Source of the DNA: Algoriphagus mannitolivorans DSM 15301
Lineage (GTDB): Bacteria; Bacteroidota; Bacteroidia; Cytophagales; Cyclobacteriaceae
DNA length: 64,000 bases
Direction: 5' to 3'
NCBI RefSeq assembly: GCF_000429425.1
Contig: NZ_KE386903.1
Coordinates: 7,071 to 71,070, forward strand
The position numbers and the translations under genes were made by a program. The number at the start of each line of letters is the position of its first letter. Positions within the stretch are counted from its first letter, which is position 1. The notes under the pieces are model-generated. The model was given only the letters and a program-made list of their open reading frames with translations, was not told the DNA's origin and searched no databases. Shown here in pieces: positions 9,118-17,193 of this stretch.

Positions 9118-9161
9118 AAAGTTTGGATAGATAAAAATCCCTGATCAAAATCACCTATTAA

Positions 9162-9740
9162 TTAAAGGTAAAGGATCCAGAAAAAAACCAGAATTCCAAA
9201 AGCCATCCCTAGGATAAAAACCATGTAGGCTTTATTCAAAAGGGAATATTTTCGGTTTAGTATTTTCCCCTGGTAATAAAGAGAAATGGACATCTGATCC
9301 ATGATATCTTTTTTATCATTGAGGAGTCGATGTGTTTCTTCGAGAAATTCTTCCATGGAATAATATTCTGTGGACCCAAAAAACAGCACACTGAATTTGG
9401 GCTTTTCCCCCGGATTTTTGGGCTTGCCCAGAATTTTTGGCCTTGCTACCTGCACCGCCAGAATAGTGGAAGAGATGATAATTGCCAAAAACAACAGGAT
9501 AGGAATCAAAACTTCAAAATTATCGACTTGGATTTGGGAGGAAATGCTCCCATAACTCACCAAAGCGATCATGGAAGAAATGACCAGCGCATTGATGCTG
9601 ATGATAATATTGGCTTTATTATCAGCGATCTGCAGCAGATTGGCGGAATTTTGAAAAGCCACTCTGTAAAAGGTCTGCCTTTCCCTAGAGGTTTTATCCT
9701 TTGGTTCCTTGAAAATATTCTCTTCTGTCATTGGTTGCAT
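9162..9740 (-). CDS. Pycsar-type transmembrane effector-domain protein (DUF5706-like)
   Basis: A 192-residue membrane protein with the N-terminal pattern of the Pycsar effector/DUF5706 family: FYRVAFQNSANLLQIADNKA followed by a hydrophobic helix (residues 44-65). A second helix follows at about 77-100, then a cytosolic segment (100-170) and a C-terminal helix (172-192). In antiphage Pycsar systems such proteins are gated by cyclic CMP or UMP made by an adjacent cyclase. Here neighbours are katG and a DUF1456 gene, and no nucleotidyl cyclase or HD phosphohydrolase is in the window, so a defence role is not supported by context. Family recognition is from the ADNKA-N-I-I-I-S-I-N core. Confidence 0.7.
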   Translation of the reverse strand: MQPMTEENIFKEPKDKTSRERQTFYRVAFQNSANLLQIADNKANIIISINALVISSMIALVSYGSISSQIQVDNFEVLIPILLFLAIIISSTILAVQVARPKILGKPKNPGEKPKFSVLFFGSTEYYSMEEFLEETHRLLNDKKDIMDQMSISLYYQGKILNRKYSLLNKAYMVFILGMAFGILVFFWILYL

Positions 9741-9879
9741 GGCTGATTTGAAGTTAATTATTTTTTTGGAATGGAGGTATTCTAATCACCAGTAGATTGG
9801 AAGGCTCTTTTAAGCTTCTCTTTCCAAAATCAACCTTTTGTCTATCAAAAACCCGATCTTTGAAAAAAAACATCCTTTT

Positions 9880-10344
9880 ATGAGTAACAATGATCTCCTC
9901 AAAACGCTTCGATATACATTTGATTTCAATGACTTTGTCATGATCGAAATATTTGGTCTTGGAGGTCTCGAGACTACCCGCGAAGAAGTCAGCAATTGGT
10001 TAAAAAAAGAAGATGATGAAGCGTTCAAGCCCATTTACGACAAGCAATTGGCTTCATTTTTAAACGGGCTGATCATTTTGAAAAGAGGAAAAAAGGATGA
10101 CAACATCCCGGCAGCCGAAAAATCCCTGAATAACAACCTGATTCTTCGAAAACTCAAAATCGCTCTGAATTTTAAAGAAGAGGATATGTTGGAGGTATTC
10201 GCCTTAAGAAGTTTCAGAATCAGCAGACATGAATTGAGTGCCTTTTTCCGCAATCCTTCTCAACCCCAGTATCGGGTTTGCAAGGATCAAATTCTACGCA
10301 ATTTCCTCATGGGCTTGCAGCAGAAGTTTCGTCCAAGTGCTTGA
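9880..10344 (+). CDS. DUF1456 family protein (YehS-like)
   Basis: A 154-residue soluble protein with two copies of the DUF1456 domain. Repeat one is near residues 1-70 (NNDLLKTLRYTFDFNDFVMIEIF ... SNWLKKEDDEA). Repeat two is near 85-152 (NNLILRKLKIALNFKEEDMLEVF ... LSAFFRN). The two halves align by eye, each ending in a segment leading to FLNGL or FLMGL. E. coli YehS is the reference member; no biochemical role is established that I can state. The ATG at 9880 is preferred over the TTG at 9838 because MSNNDLL is the normal domain start. Confidence 0.85.
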   Translation: MSNNDLLKTLRYTFDFNDFVMIEIFGLGGLETTREEVSNWLKKEDDEAFKPIYDKQLASFLNGLIILKRGKKDDNIPAAEKSLNNNLILRKLKIALNFKEEDMLEVFALRSFRISRHELSAFFRNPSQPQYRVCKDQILRNFLMGLQQKFRPSA

Positions 10345-10441
10345 GAAACCCCATTCGTAGATCAAATTCAGGGTTTGGGCGATTTTAAGTTTTATTTTTC
10401 CTGAAATGCCCTAACTTTTAATTAACCAAAAAAGCCAAATC

Positions 10442-11329
10442 ATGGAAAAACTCAAAAAAGAAGATATCCCTCAGGGAGCTTTTGATCTATACGATTACTA
10501 CTGTCACAATCGATTGGACAGAAGAACTTTTGTCGAGAAGCTTTCTGCCTATGCCGTTGGAGGGATCACCGTCACTGCGCTGATGAGTTCGATGATGCCT
10601 GATTATGTCAACACCCGAACCATCGAACCCACGGATGAGCGGCTGCAAAGCTCGGATTATGTCATGTACAATTCCCCCAAGGGTGGTGGACAAATCAAAG
10701 GATTGTTATCAAAGCCGGCTGGTTCAGGAAAATTCCCCGGGATTGTTGTGGTACATGAAAACCGTGGATTAAATCCTTACATCGAAGATGTAGGAAGACG
10801 ATGCGCTGCTGCCGGGTTTATTTCCATTGCTCCGGATGCCCTGACTCCTTTGGGAGGTTATCCGGGAAATGACGACGAGGGACGAGCTATGCAGTCCAAA
10901 AGAGGCCGAGATGAGATGCTCGAAGATTTTATAGCTGCATTTGAGTATTTGAAAAACCATCCGGATTGCGACGGAAATGTCGGGGTGGTTGGATTCTGCT
11001 TCGGAGGATGGATTTCCAACATGATGGCGGTAAGAATTCCAGATCTGAAAGCCGCTGTACCCTTCTATGGTGGACAGCCCGATGCGGCAGATGTTCCTAA
11101 AATCAATGCTCCTCTCCTAGTAATCTATGGAGAACTGGACGAAAGAGTCAATGCAGGCTGGCCGGCCTATGAAGCCGCACTCAAGGCAAATGGTAAAAAA
11201 TATGAAATGATCAATTATCCGGGAGTGAACCATGGCTTTCACAACAATACCACACCGAGGTATGATGAAAAAGCTGCCACACAGGCTTGGGATAAGACCA
11301 TAGCTTTTTTCAAGGCAAATCTCAAATAA
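10442..11329 (+). CDS. dienelactone hydrolase family protein (YghX-like)
   Basis: An alpha/beta-hydrolase of 295 residues. The catalytic set is recognisable: nucleophile C186 in GFCFGG, the acid in YGELDERV near residue 238, and the histidine in GVNHGFHNNT near residue 265. Residues 20-50 carry a basic stretch and a hydrophobic segment (RRTFVEKLSAYAVGGITV) resembling a twin-arginine-like leader, as in the YghX subgroup, so export is possible. The natural substrate is unknown; the family hydrolyses lactone or ester bonds. Monocistronic, with a terminator right after the stop. Confidence 0.88.
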   Translation: MEKLKKEDIPQGAFDLYDYYCHNRLDRRTFVEKLSAYAVGGITVTALMSSMMPDYVNTRTIEPTDERLQSSDYVMYNSPKGGGQIKGLLSKPAGSGKFPGIVVVHENRGLNPYIEDVGRRCAAAGFISIAPDALTPLGGYPGNDDEGRAMQSKRGRDEMLEDFIAAFEYLKNHPDCDGNVGVVGFCFGGWISNMMAVRIPDLKAAVPFYGGQPDAADVPKINAPLLVIYGELDERVNAGWPAYEAALKANGKKYEMINYPGVNHGFHNNTTPRYDEKAATQAWDKTIAFFKANLK

Positions 11330-11331
11330 AG

Positions 11332-11353
11332 AAAGGGGCTTCGGCCCTTTTCC
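11332..11353 (+). terminator. terminator of dienelactone hydrolase gene
   Basis: Stem AAAGGGGC/GCCCTTTT closed by a stable TTCG loop, starting three bases after the hydrolase stop codon. Confidence 0.75.
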
Positions 11354-11457
11354 TTTGATATCCCCATTTTATTCTTCAGTTCTGCAGGTCTAAATCATTT
11401 ATTTTTTGGGAAAAGAAGAGTAGATTAGGAAATCACCTAAAAGACCCAAAGCCAATT

Positions 11458-12753
11458 TTGGAAACTTTACTGATCGATTTAGACTCTTTTTCACTGTCTC
11501 AGAGAGACTTCTTTATCCGTTTGGCGGTCGCATTGGGAATCGGAGCCGTCATAGGTCTGGAAAGACAATACAGTGCGATGAATGAAAACTCCACAGGATT
11601 TTCTGGAATCAGAACTTTTGTCATTCTTACCCTGATGGGCTTTACGTCCGGAATATTTTACCACCTTTTCTCGATTTGGATTTACGCCGCCATCCTTCTT
11701 GGAATCATGGCATTGATCGCATCCTCTTATTGGTACACTGCCAGTCAGGGGGATCGGGGCTTGACGACCGAGTTGACCTCGATTTTTGCATTTTTGATGG
11801 GAACCCTGGTCTTGCATGGCTATGTAGAAATCTGTCTGACTGTGACGGTGATTCTGGTGGTTGTACTTTCATCAAAGTTTAGATTGAAGGCGATCGTTGG
11901 CAAGATTACCCCCACAGAGCTTTATGATTTCATCCTTTTTGTAGTTTTGGCGCTTTTGGTTTTGCCTTTTCTACCCAATCAGACATTTGGACCTGCGCCC
12001 TTTGACGTCATCAATCCCCGGGAGATCGGCTGGGTCATTATTCTGACATCCGGATTGGGGCTATTAGGCCACATTCTGATCAAGTTTCTAGGGGCAAACA
12101 GTGGGATATTACTAAGCGGAATACTGGGTGGTTTGGTATCAAGCACTGCGGTAACTTGGATTTTTTCCAAAAAAAGCAAAGAAAACAAAAGCCTATCCTC
12201 CCAATGCGCAACAGCTATCCTTGCGGCATCCTCGATCATGTTTTTCCGGGTATTGATCTGGACCTTTATATTCAACGCTAATCTATTCACCAACCTACTG
12301 CCTGCCTTGGTCTTTATCCTAGGCTCCGGTATGGGTATCACATTTTACATTTATAAGAAAAAATACGCCACCGAAATCAAGGACGCTGAAATACCACTTG
12401 GCAAGCCCATGGATCTCAAAGGAGCATTAGTCTTCGGTTTGATCTATGTTGCCATTTTACTGATCGTCAGTTATGCCAATCAAAATCTCGGCACAGCCGG
12501 AACATTGATATCCAGTGCCATTGCCGGCCTATCGGATGTGGATGCCATCACGATATCAGCCTCTAAACTCGCCGAGGTCAAGCTCGATATCAACACGGCT
12601 TCCCTCGCGATCCTAATCGCTGTGATGACCAATACTCTTGTAAAACTTGGCATTGCCAGTTACGCGGGATCCAAAGAGCTTAGAAAGCTCCTGTTTCTCG
12701 GCTACGGCGTTCTCCTTGTATCTTCCCTAATTTCCATCTTACTCTTACTCTAA
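11458..12753 (+). CDS. MgtC/SapB and DUF4010 membrane protein
   Basis: A polytopic membrane protein of 431 residues. Residues 17-150 match MgtC/SapB (RLAVALGIGAVIGLERQ ... GIRTFVILTLMGF). Residues 170-431 form a DUF4010-type membrane domain (GGLVSSTAVTW ... GLSDVDAITIS). This fusion is a known arrangement; the transport substrate is not established, with magnesium or stress roles proposed for MgtC relatives. About ten hydrophobic helices are visible. No ATG is available at the right place; the TTG at 11458, 17 codons before the first conserved motif, is the best start. The thioesterase gene follows after 5 bp, so the two are probably co-transcribed. Confidence 0.85.
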   Translation: METLLIDLDSFSLSQRDFFIRLAVALGIGAVIGLERQYSAMNENSTGFSGIRTFVILTLMGFTSGIFYHLFSIWIYAAILLGIMALIASSYWYTASQGDRGLTTELTSIFAFLMGTLVLHGYVEICLTVTVILVVVLSSKFRLKAIVGKITPTELYDFILFVVLALLVLPFLPNQTFGPAPFDVINPREIGWVIILTSGLGLLGHILIKFLGANSGILLSGILGGLVSSTAVTWIFSKKSKENKSLSSQCATAILAASSIMFFRVLIWTFIFNANLFTNLLPALVFILGSGMGITFYIYKKKYATEIKDAEIPLGKPMDLKGALVFGLIYVAILLIVSYANQNLGTAGTLISSAIAGLSDVDAITISASKLAEVKLDINTASLAILIAVMTNTLVKLGIASYAGSKELRKLLFLGYGVLLVSSLISILLLL

Positions 12754-12758
12754 ATTCT

Positions 12759-13232
12759 ATGCCCTCCCACAAAACCAGCTTTCAGTTTATCAGCGAACCC
12801 GGAGACGTCAATTTTGGCGGAAAAGTCCATGGAGGCACTGTCATGAAATGGATCGATCAGGCTGCCTATACCTGCGCTAGAAACTGGGCAGAAAGCTATT
12901 GTGTCACGGTCTATGTGGGTGGAATCCGATTTTATAAGCCCATAGGGATTGGAGAATTGATCAAAATTGACAGTCAGGTGATCGTCACCGGTAGCTCCAG
13001 TATCCATATCATGGTGGAAGTCTATTCCAGAACCTTTGAGCAAAAGAAATTCGAGAAAAAGACTCACTGCATCATCATTTTTGTAGCCGTGGATCAGGAA
13101 GGAAATCCCAAGAAAGTTCGTCCCTGGGTACCAAAAACTGACCAGGAGAAAAAGCTGGAAGAATATGCTCTGAAGCTCAAAAAGCTACGGGAGGATATCC
13201 ATGAGGAAATGAGGCCGTTTTTTAATGAATAA
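12759..13232 (+). CDS. acyl-CoA thioesterase, hotdog fold (YciA/cytosolic ACOT type)
   Basis: A 157-residue single-hotdog thioesterase that hydrolyses acyl-CoA to free acid and CoA. The signature is FGGKVHGGTVMKWIDQAA (residues 21-38): the HGG turn and the aspartate of the long helix are the usual active-site elements. A second conserved strand is V-Y-V-G-G-I-R-F-Y-K-P. The C-terminal 30 residues are lysine- and glutamate-rich helix. It is 5 bp downstream of the MgtC-family gene and ends at the bidirectional terminator shared with the CBS gene. Confidence 0.88.
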   Translation: MPSHKTSFQFISEPGDVNFGGKVHGGTVMKWIDQAAYTCARNWAESYCVTVYVGGIRFYKPIGIGELIKIDSQVIVTGSSSIHIMVEVYSRTFEQKKFEKKTHCIIIFVAVDQEGNPKKVRPWVPKTDQEKKLEEYALKLKKLREDIHEEMRPFFNE

Positions 13233-13234
13233 AA

Positions 13235-13256
13235 AAAGCCACTCGAAAGCGGCTTT
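13235..13256. terminator. bidirectional terminator
   Basis: Stem AAAGCC/GGCTTT with a run of seven A on the left, strongest as a terminator for the minus-strand CBS gene, and lying between two convergent genes. Confidence 0.6.
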
Positions 13257-13276
13257 GAAAAAGATTCAGATTGAAT

Positions 13277-13735
13277 CTACCAGGTTGTATGTTTTAGGCT
13301 TGGAAATGCTCGTATTACATCACTTAAACTAATCTGACCCACGAGTCTTCCTTCTTTGAGCACCGGAAATCTTCTAATCTGATAATCCAGAAATTTTTGT
13401 GCGGCATCAAACAAGGAAATATCCGGGCTGAGAGTAATCACATCTTTGGTCATCAGCTCCTCCACCCGGGCAGGGAATCTCACTGTATTGGTGTATTTTC
13501 CTTTGATAATCTCTTTAAGACAATCCACTTCTGAAATGATTCCAACCAATGCTCCCGATTCATCCACAACGGGAGCACCAGAAATTTTTCTCTTGGTCAA
13601 CTCCTCCATTACTTGGTCTATGGTCTGTGAAGGACGGAATGTCACGAGCTTTGTGCTCATGTGATCTTTTACCAAAATGGGTTGAACTTTAGACTTTGGT
13701 TCGACTACTCGAACACCTTGAAAACTTTTTACCAT
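13277..13735 (-). CDS. CBS-domain pair protein
   Basis: A 152-residue stand-alone Bateman module. CBS 1 spans about residues 20-80 (VKDHMSTKLVTFRPSQTIDQV ... ISGAPVVDESGALVGIISEVD) and CBS 2 about 90-150 (MTKDVITLSPDISLFDA ... RRFPVLKEGRLVGQISLSDV). Such pairs bind adenosine nucleotides and act as regulatory sensors. No catalytic partner is fused or adjacent, so the target is unknown. It is convergent with the thioesterase gene; the 120 bp upstream are very AT-rich. Confidence 0.9.
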   Translation of the reverse strand: MVKSFQGVRVVEPKSKVQPILVKDHMSTKLVTFRPSQTIDQVMEELTKRKISGAPVVDESGALVGIISEVDCLKEIIKGKYTNTVRFPARVEELMTKDVITLSPDISLFDAAQKFLDYQIRRFPVLKEGRLVGQISLSDVIRAFPSLKHTTW

Positions 13736-13856
13736 AGCATATATATTTAAAATCAGAATATATAAGCTACTGAAAAAAGCTAAAAAATAAAATTTAAATC
13801 ACATAAAATTATCTAATTCAATTCTTTATTTCTTATTTATATCAAATTACGAAATT

Positions 13857-15389
13857 TTATTTCTTAGTATTTTTCAATATCAAAAAGGGCTTCCAGTTTT
13901 CACGAGGTGCTTGATAAAGTTGGTTAAACTCAAAACCACCAATAACCAGGTCCAAATCTCCATCTAAATCCAAATCTCCTTTGGTAATGGTCAACCAATG
14001 AAATTCAGCATTCTGAGCCAAAGAATAGGGCCGGAATCCGCCCGAAGTGTTTTCAAAATACACCAAGTCTTGCCGTGGCTTTTGCATAGGATCAGGAAAA
14101 AACGAAATCACAACCAAATCCTGGTCTCCATCCTGATCAAAGTCTCCTATTTCTAATCCGCTAGCTCCATACATGGGGTAAAACCAGTGCTCTTCAAATT
14201 TCCCTTTCCCATCATTTTTAAAAATCCTAACCCCATGGTAGTACTTCAGGATTTGAGACTGATCTGCGTTGTCCCCATTCACCAATACAATGTCTTTGAA
14301 TCCATCTCCGTCCATGTCTTCAAACTTGAAATCACTGGATCCAAAAGCAGGCTGAAAAGCCAGCAAAGTCTCTTCCCGGAACTTCCCTTCTCCTTGGTTT
14401 TCAAAAAGTAAAATGGATTCTTTGGCCTGAGTCATTTGAACCAGAATATCCAGATCCCTGTCCTGATCAAAATCCACTGCTATAGATCGGCGTGCCCCCG
14501 GATCTTTTTTTAGATCTATTTCTGAATACCCCTGTGAACCGCTCAGAAACAAGCTGAATTTCCCTAGGTGATTCCCAAATTGAGCAACCGCGAAATCTTC
14601 CTTTCCATCTTTGTTCCAATCCGCTACCTCCACATGCACGGGACGCATCATATTGGATATGACTGGTTGAGAGTCCCATTTAATTCCTTTTTTCTGGAAG
14701 AGGGACAAAGTTCCCAAGGAATCATTGGCTGGATCCATTAGGCCCATGGTCAGCAATTGGAAGGAATTTTGGTCTTTCCAGAGTAATTCAGCTGGAGCTA
14801 CATCAGTGGGGATTGAGTCCAATTGTCGAAAGTTGTTTTTCGGATCTAAAACAAACAATGCCCTGAATCTATGTCCCAACCACAAATGCCCCGTTTCAGG
14901 GTGGATTTTGAGCATCGTGGTCAAGCTTGGCCGGATAAATTCGAAAGAAGGAATTTGAACTTCAAATCCTGGTATCCCGGGAATCGGATTTAATTTTTTC
15001 TCCTGTGGAAGGGGATTTTCAGGGGCATTTTCAAGGTAATAAGCCACCAGCTTTTCCCAGTTTTCCCGGGAAATCATCTGAGTTTTGGAATAAATTCCTT
15101 CCGGAACTCCTTCGTCTTCTGGCAAGGTGGTGCCGAAATCCTCGGGAAGGTATAGCCCCATCCGCTTTCGCATATCCGGAAGAAGCTTTTCCCAGGTTTT
15201 CTTATCCAAAACCTGTGGCTCGGGCTTTACATGGCATGCTGCACAGTAGCCATTGGCCAACTGCTCCCCACTCAGATTGAGGTCAGACTGGGAAAGTTGG
15301 TACAAGCTCGGAGGGGGCTGCTTTCGCTCTCCGATCTGTCCACATCCTGCCAAAGACAGGAAGGCGAGCACTTTCCAAATTCTCCTCAT
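13857..15389 (-). CDS. cytochrome c / FG-GAP repeat lipoprotein
   Basis: A 510-residue secreted lipoprotein: signal MRRIWKVLAFLSLAGC with C16 lipidated. A haem c attachment motif CAACH is at residues 49-53, followed by K-P-E-P and methionines (MRKRMGLY) that could supply the axial ligand. This forms a short cytochrome c-like domain to about residue 125. From about 150 onward come FG-GAP/VCBS blades with calcium-loop signatures, for example DWNKDGKEDF, DFDQDRDLDI, DMDGDGFKDI, DFDQDGDQDL and DLDLDGDLDL, probably one beta-propeller. It begins 8 bp after cutC, making it the last gene of the asparaginase operon. Function unknown; electron transfer coupled to a binding propeller is inference. Confidence 0.8.
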   Translation of the reverse strand: MRRIWKVLAFLSLAGCGQIGERKQPPPSLYQLSQSDLNLSGEQLANGYCAACHVKPEPQVLDKKTWEKLLPDMRKRMGLYLPEDFGTTLPEDEGVPEGIYSKTQMISRENWEKLVAYYLENAPENPLPQEKKLNPIPGIPGFEVQIPSFEFIRPSLTTMLKIHPETGHLWLGHRFRALFVLDPKNNFRQLDSIPTDVAPAELLWKDQNSFQLLTMGLMDPANDSLGTLSLFQKKGIKWDSQPVISNMMRPVHVEVADWNKDGKEDFAVAQFGNHLGKFSLFLSGSQGYSEIDLKKDPGARRSIAVDFDQDRDLDILVQMTQAKESILLFENQGEGKFREETLLAFQPAFGSSDFKFEDMDGDGFKDIVLVNGDNADQSQILKYYHGVRIFKNDGKGKFEEHWFYPMYGASGLEIGDFDQDGDQDLVVISFFPDPMQKPRQDLVYFENTSGGFRPYSLAQNAEFHWLTITKGDLDLDGDLDLVIGGFEFNQLYQAPRENWKPFLILKNTKK

Positions 15390-15397
15390 CCTTTTGC

Positions 15398-16135
15398 TTA
15401 CAATACTTGCTTAAAACCTTGGACCAATTCTGGATCTACACCCAGATGCTGGGAAAAATCTACAGGCTGGCCCGAGAAGTTCAGATCCGGATTGATGTAT
15501 TCATTAGTGGAAGGCTTGGTCATCTTGCAGGAAGAATGCACTTCCTGAAGAAAACCTGTCTTTTTCAGCACTGGGATGTGTTCTGCTTTAGTCCCTCCTC
15601 CTGGCATAATAATGATACGATCCTGTGCTTTTTCCAATAAAGATAAAACTGTCTCCATTCCCTCAGAAAGAGAATTCTTACCTCCAGAAGTCAGGATTCT
15701 CTGAAATCCCAAGTCAATGATTTTCTCCAAAGAATCATGTAAATCTGCCGAAGCGTCAATGGCCCTATGGAAAGTACATGGCTTATCATTTGCAGCTCGA
15801 AGCAGCATTTTATTAGCCGATTCATTGACTTTTCCCTTCTCATCCAACACTCCAAACACAAACCCATCCGCACCCAACTCCGCCAGGAGCTGAATGTCCT
15901 GCTTCATGACAATGAGTTCCTTTTGAGAATAGACGAAATCACCTCCTCTGGGACGGATCATCACAAAAACAGGAATATCCACCTCACTCTTTAGAAAGCG
16001 AAGCATACCAGCGCTGGGAGTCTCGCCTCCTTCAGGAAAATTGGCACAAAGCTCCAATCGGTCTATCCCGTATTGAGCAGCTTCCAAGGCTCCCTGAAGG
16101 CTGAAAACCGGGGCTTCTAATAGAATGCGACTCAT
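15398..16135 (-). CDS. cutC: CutC family protein
   Basis: A TIM-barrel protein of 245 residues. Recognisable signatures are the start LLEAPVFSLQGALEAAQYG, then DRLELCANFPEGGETPS, VMIRPRGGDFVYS, the HRAID segment near residue 139, and RILTSGGKNS near 165. CutC was named for copper homeostasis in E. coli, but a direct copper role is disputed and the enzymatic activity is not settled. Its ATG overlaps the asparaginase stop by 4 bp, and the cytochrome/FG-GAP gene follows 8 bp later, so the three are surely one transcript. Confidence 0.93.
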   Translation of the reverse strand: MSRILLEAPVFSLQGALEAAQYGIDRLELCANFPEGGETPSAGMLRFLKSEVDIPVFVMIRPRGGDFVYSQKELIVMKQDIQLLAELGADGFVFGVLDEKGKVNESANKMLLRAANDKPCTFHRAIDASADLHDSLEKIIDLGFQRILTSGGKNSLSEGMETVLSLLEKAQDRIIIMPGGGTKAEHIPVLKKTGFLQEVHSSCKMTKPSTNEYINPDLNFSGQPVDFSQHLGVDPELVQGFKQVL

Positions 16136-17118
16136 GGAGTAAAATGACTTTTGGAATCAATCAACACATTTCCTTGGGAAGTAGCCTGGGCATAATTGAA
16201 CCCCGGGTGAACGGCATACGCACCGACTTCTCCATATTTATTGATCGCCAGGAAACCTGCCTGAATGTCATTGATCCCCTTGTTTTTGGCCACCAATCGC
16301 TTGACAGCTTCTTCACAAGCCTCTTGGGGAGTCCGTCCCTGACGCATAAGTTCAACAATCAAAAAGCTCCCACAGATCCGGATGATGGATTCCCCCAACC
16401 CGGTTGCAGTTGCTGCCCCTACTTCATCATCCACGAATAAACCTGCACCGATAATCGGACTGTCTCCGACCCTTCCGTGCATCTTGTAAGCCAAGCCACT
16501 GGTCGTGCAGCTACCTGCGAGTTTACCATTGGCATCAATTCCGATCATTCCAATGGTGTCGTGATTTTCGATATTGATAATCGGCTTGTATTGGCTGGTA
16601 ACCTTCCATTTGTCATAAGCTTCTTGGGCTTTTGGACTTAGCTTTTCCTCTTCCATCGGAAATCCCTCCGCGATGGCAAACTGCCTAGCACCCTCTCCCA
16701 CCAGCATGACATGGGGAGTTTTTTCCATCACCGCACGGGCCAAAGAAATCGGATGCTTCACTTGTCTTACAAAAGCAACCGTTCCACAAGAACCATCTCC
16801 TGTCATAATCGAGGCATCCAAAGTAGTAATCCCTTCCCGATCCGGAAGTCCTTGAAGACCTACTGATAGGTTTTCCATGTCCAACTCCGTATTGCGTACT
16901 CCAGCTTCCACCGCATCGAGAATACTCCCTGTTTCCTGCAATTTGGCCCAAGCATCTGCATTCGCCGGGATGCCATGATTCCAAGTGGACAAAATCAGGG
17001 GTTTCTCACCGGAGGTATTTTCTTTTGGAGAAACTTGAGCACAAGAGGCCGCCACGCCGGGCAAAAATAAGGCAGAGCCCATTAGGGATTGCTTGATAAA
17101 CTTTCTTCTTTGGGACAT
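16132..17118 (-). CDS. N4-(beta-N-acetylglucosaminyl)-L-asparaginase (glycosylasparaginase)
   Basis: An Ntn-hydrolase of 328 residues that cleaves the GlcNAc-asparagine bond of N-glycopeptides. Self-processing would occur before T188 in NHDTIGMIGID, freeing the threonine nucleophile. The partner loops GRVGDSPIIGAG and ATATGLGE near residues 215-245 bind substrate. The N-terminus has a twin-arginine motif (SQRRKFIKQ), a hydrophobic stretch and a lipobox-like VAASC (C26), suggesting Tat export as a lipoprotein. It is the first gene of an operon with cutC and the cytochrome/FG-GAP lipoprotein, and is divergent from a creatininase-family gene. Substrate specificity within the asparaginase 2 family is inferred from the motifs. 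Confidence 0.88.
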   Translation of the reverse strand: MSQRRKFIKQSLMGSALFLPGVAASCAQVSPKENTSGEKPLILSTWNHGIPANADAWAKLQETGSILDAVEAGVRNTELDMENLSVGLQGLPDREGITTLDASIMTGDGSCGTVAFVRQVKHPISLARAVMEKTPHVMLVGEGARQFAIAEGFPMEEEKLSPKAQEAYDKWKVTSQYKPIINIENHDTIGMIGIDANGKLAGSCTTSGLAYKMHGRVGDSPIIGAGLFVDDEVGAATATGLGESIIRICGSFLIVELMRQGRTPQEACEEAVKRLVAKNKGINDIQAGFLAINKYGEVGAYAVHPGFNYAQATSQGNVLIDSKSHFTP

Positions 17119-17193
17119 GAAATGTATTTTAGAAACTGGCTTTCAAATTATGACATTTGGCCCAGAATCCCCCATCCTTTTATCCAAAAACCC

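Noticed and set aside
9162-10344. Full Pycsar or CBASS defence locus
   Set aside because: Neither a cyclase nor other effector or nuclease genes flank the membrane protein; DUF1456 is not a known nucleotide cyclase.
17089-17193. Longer creatininase start inside the divergent asparaginase gene
   Set aside because: The first 35 codons show no family similarity, and MRPYILKEANW at 17194 is the natural start.
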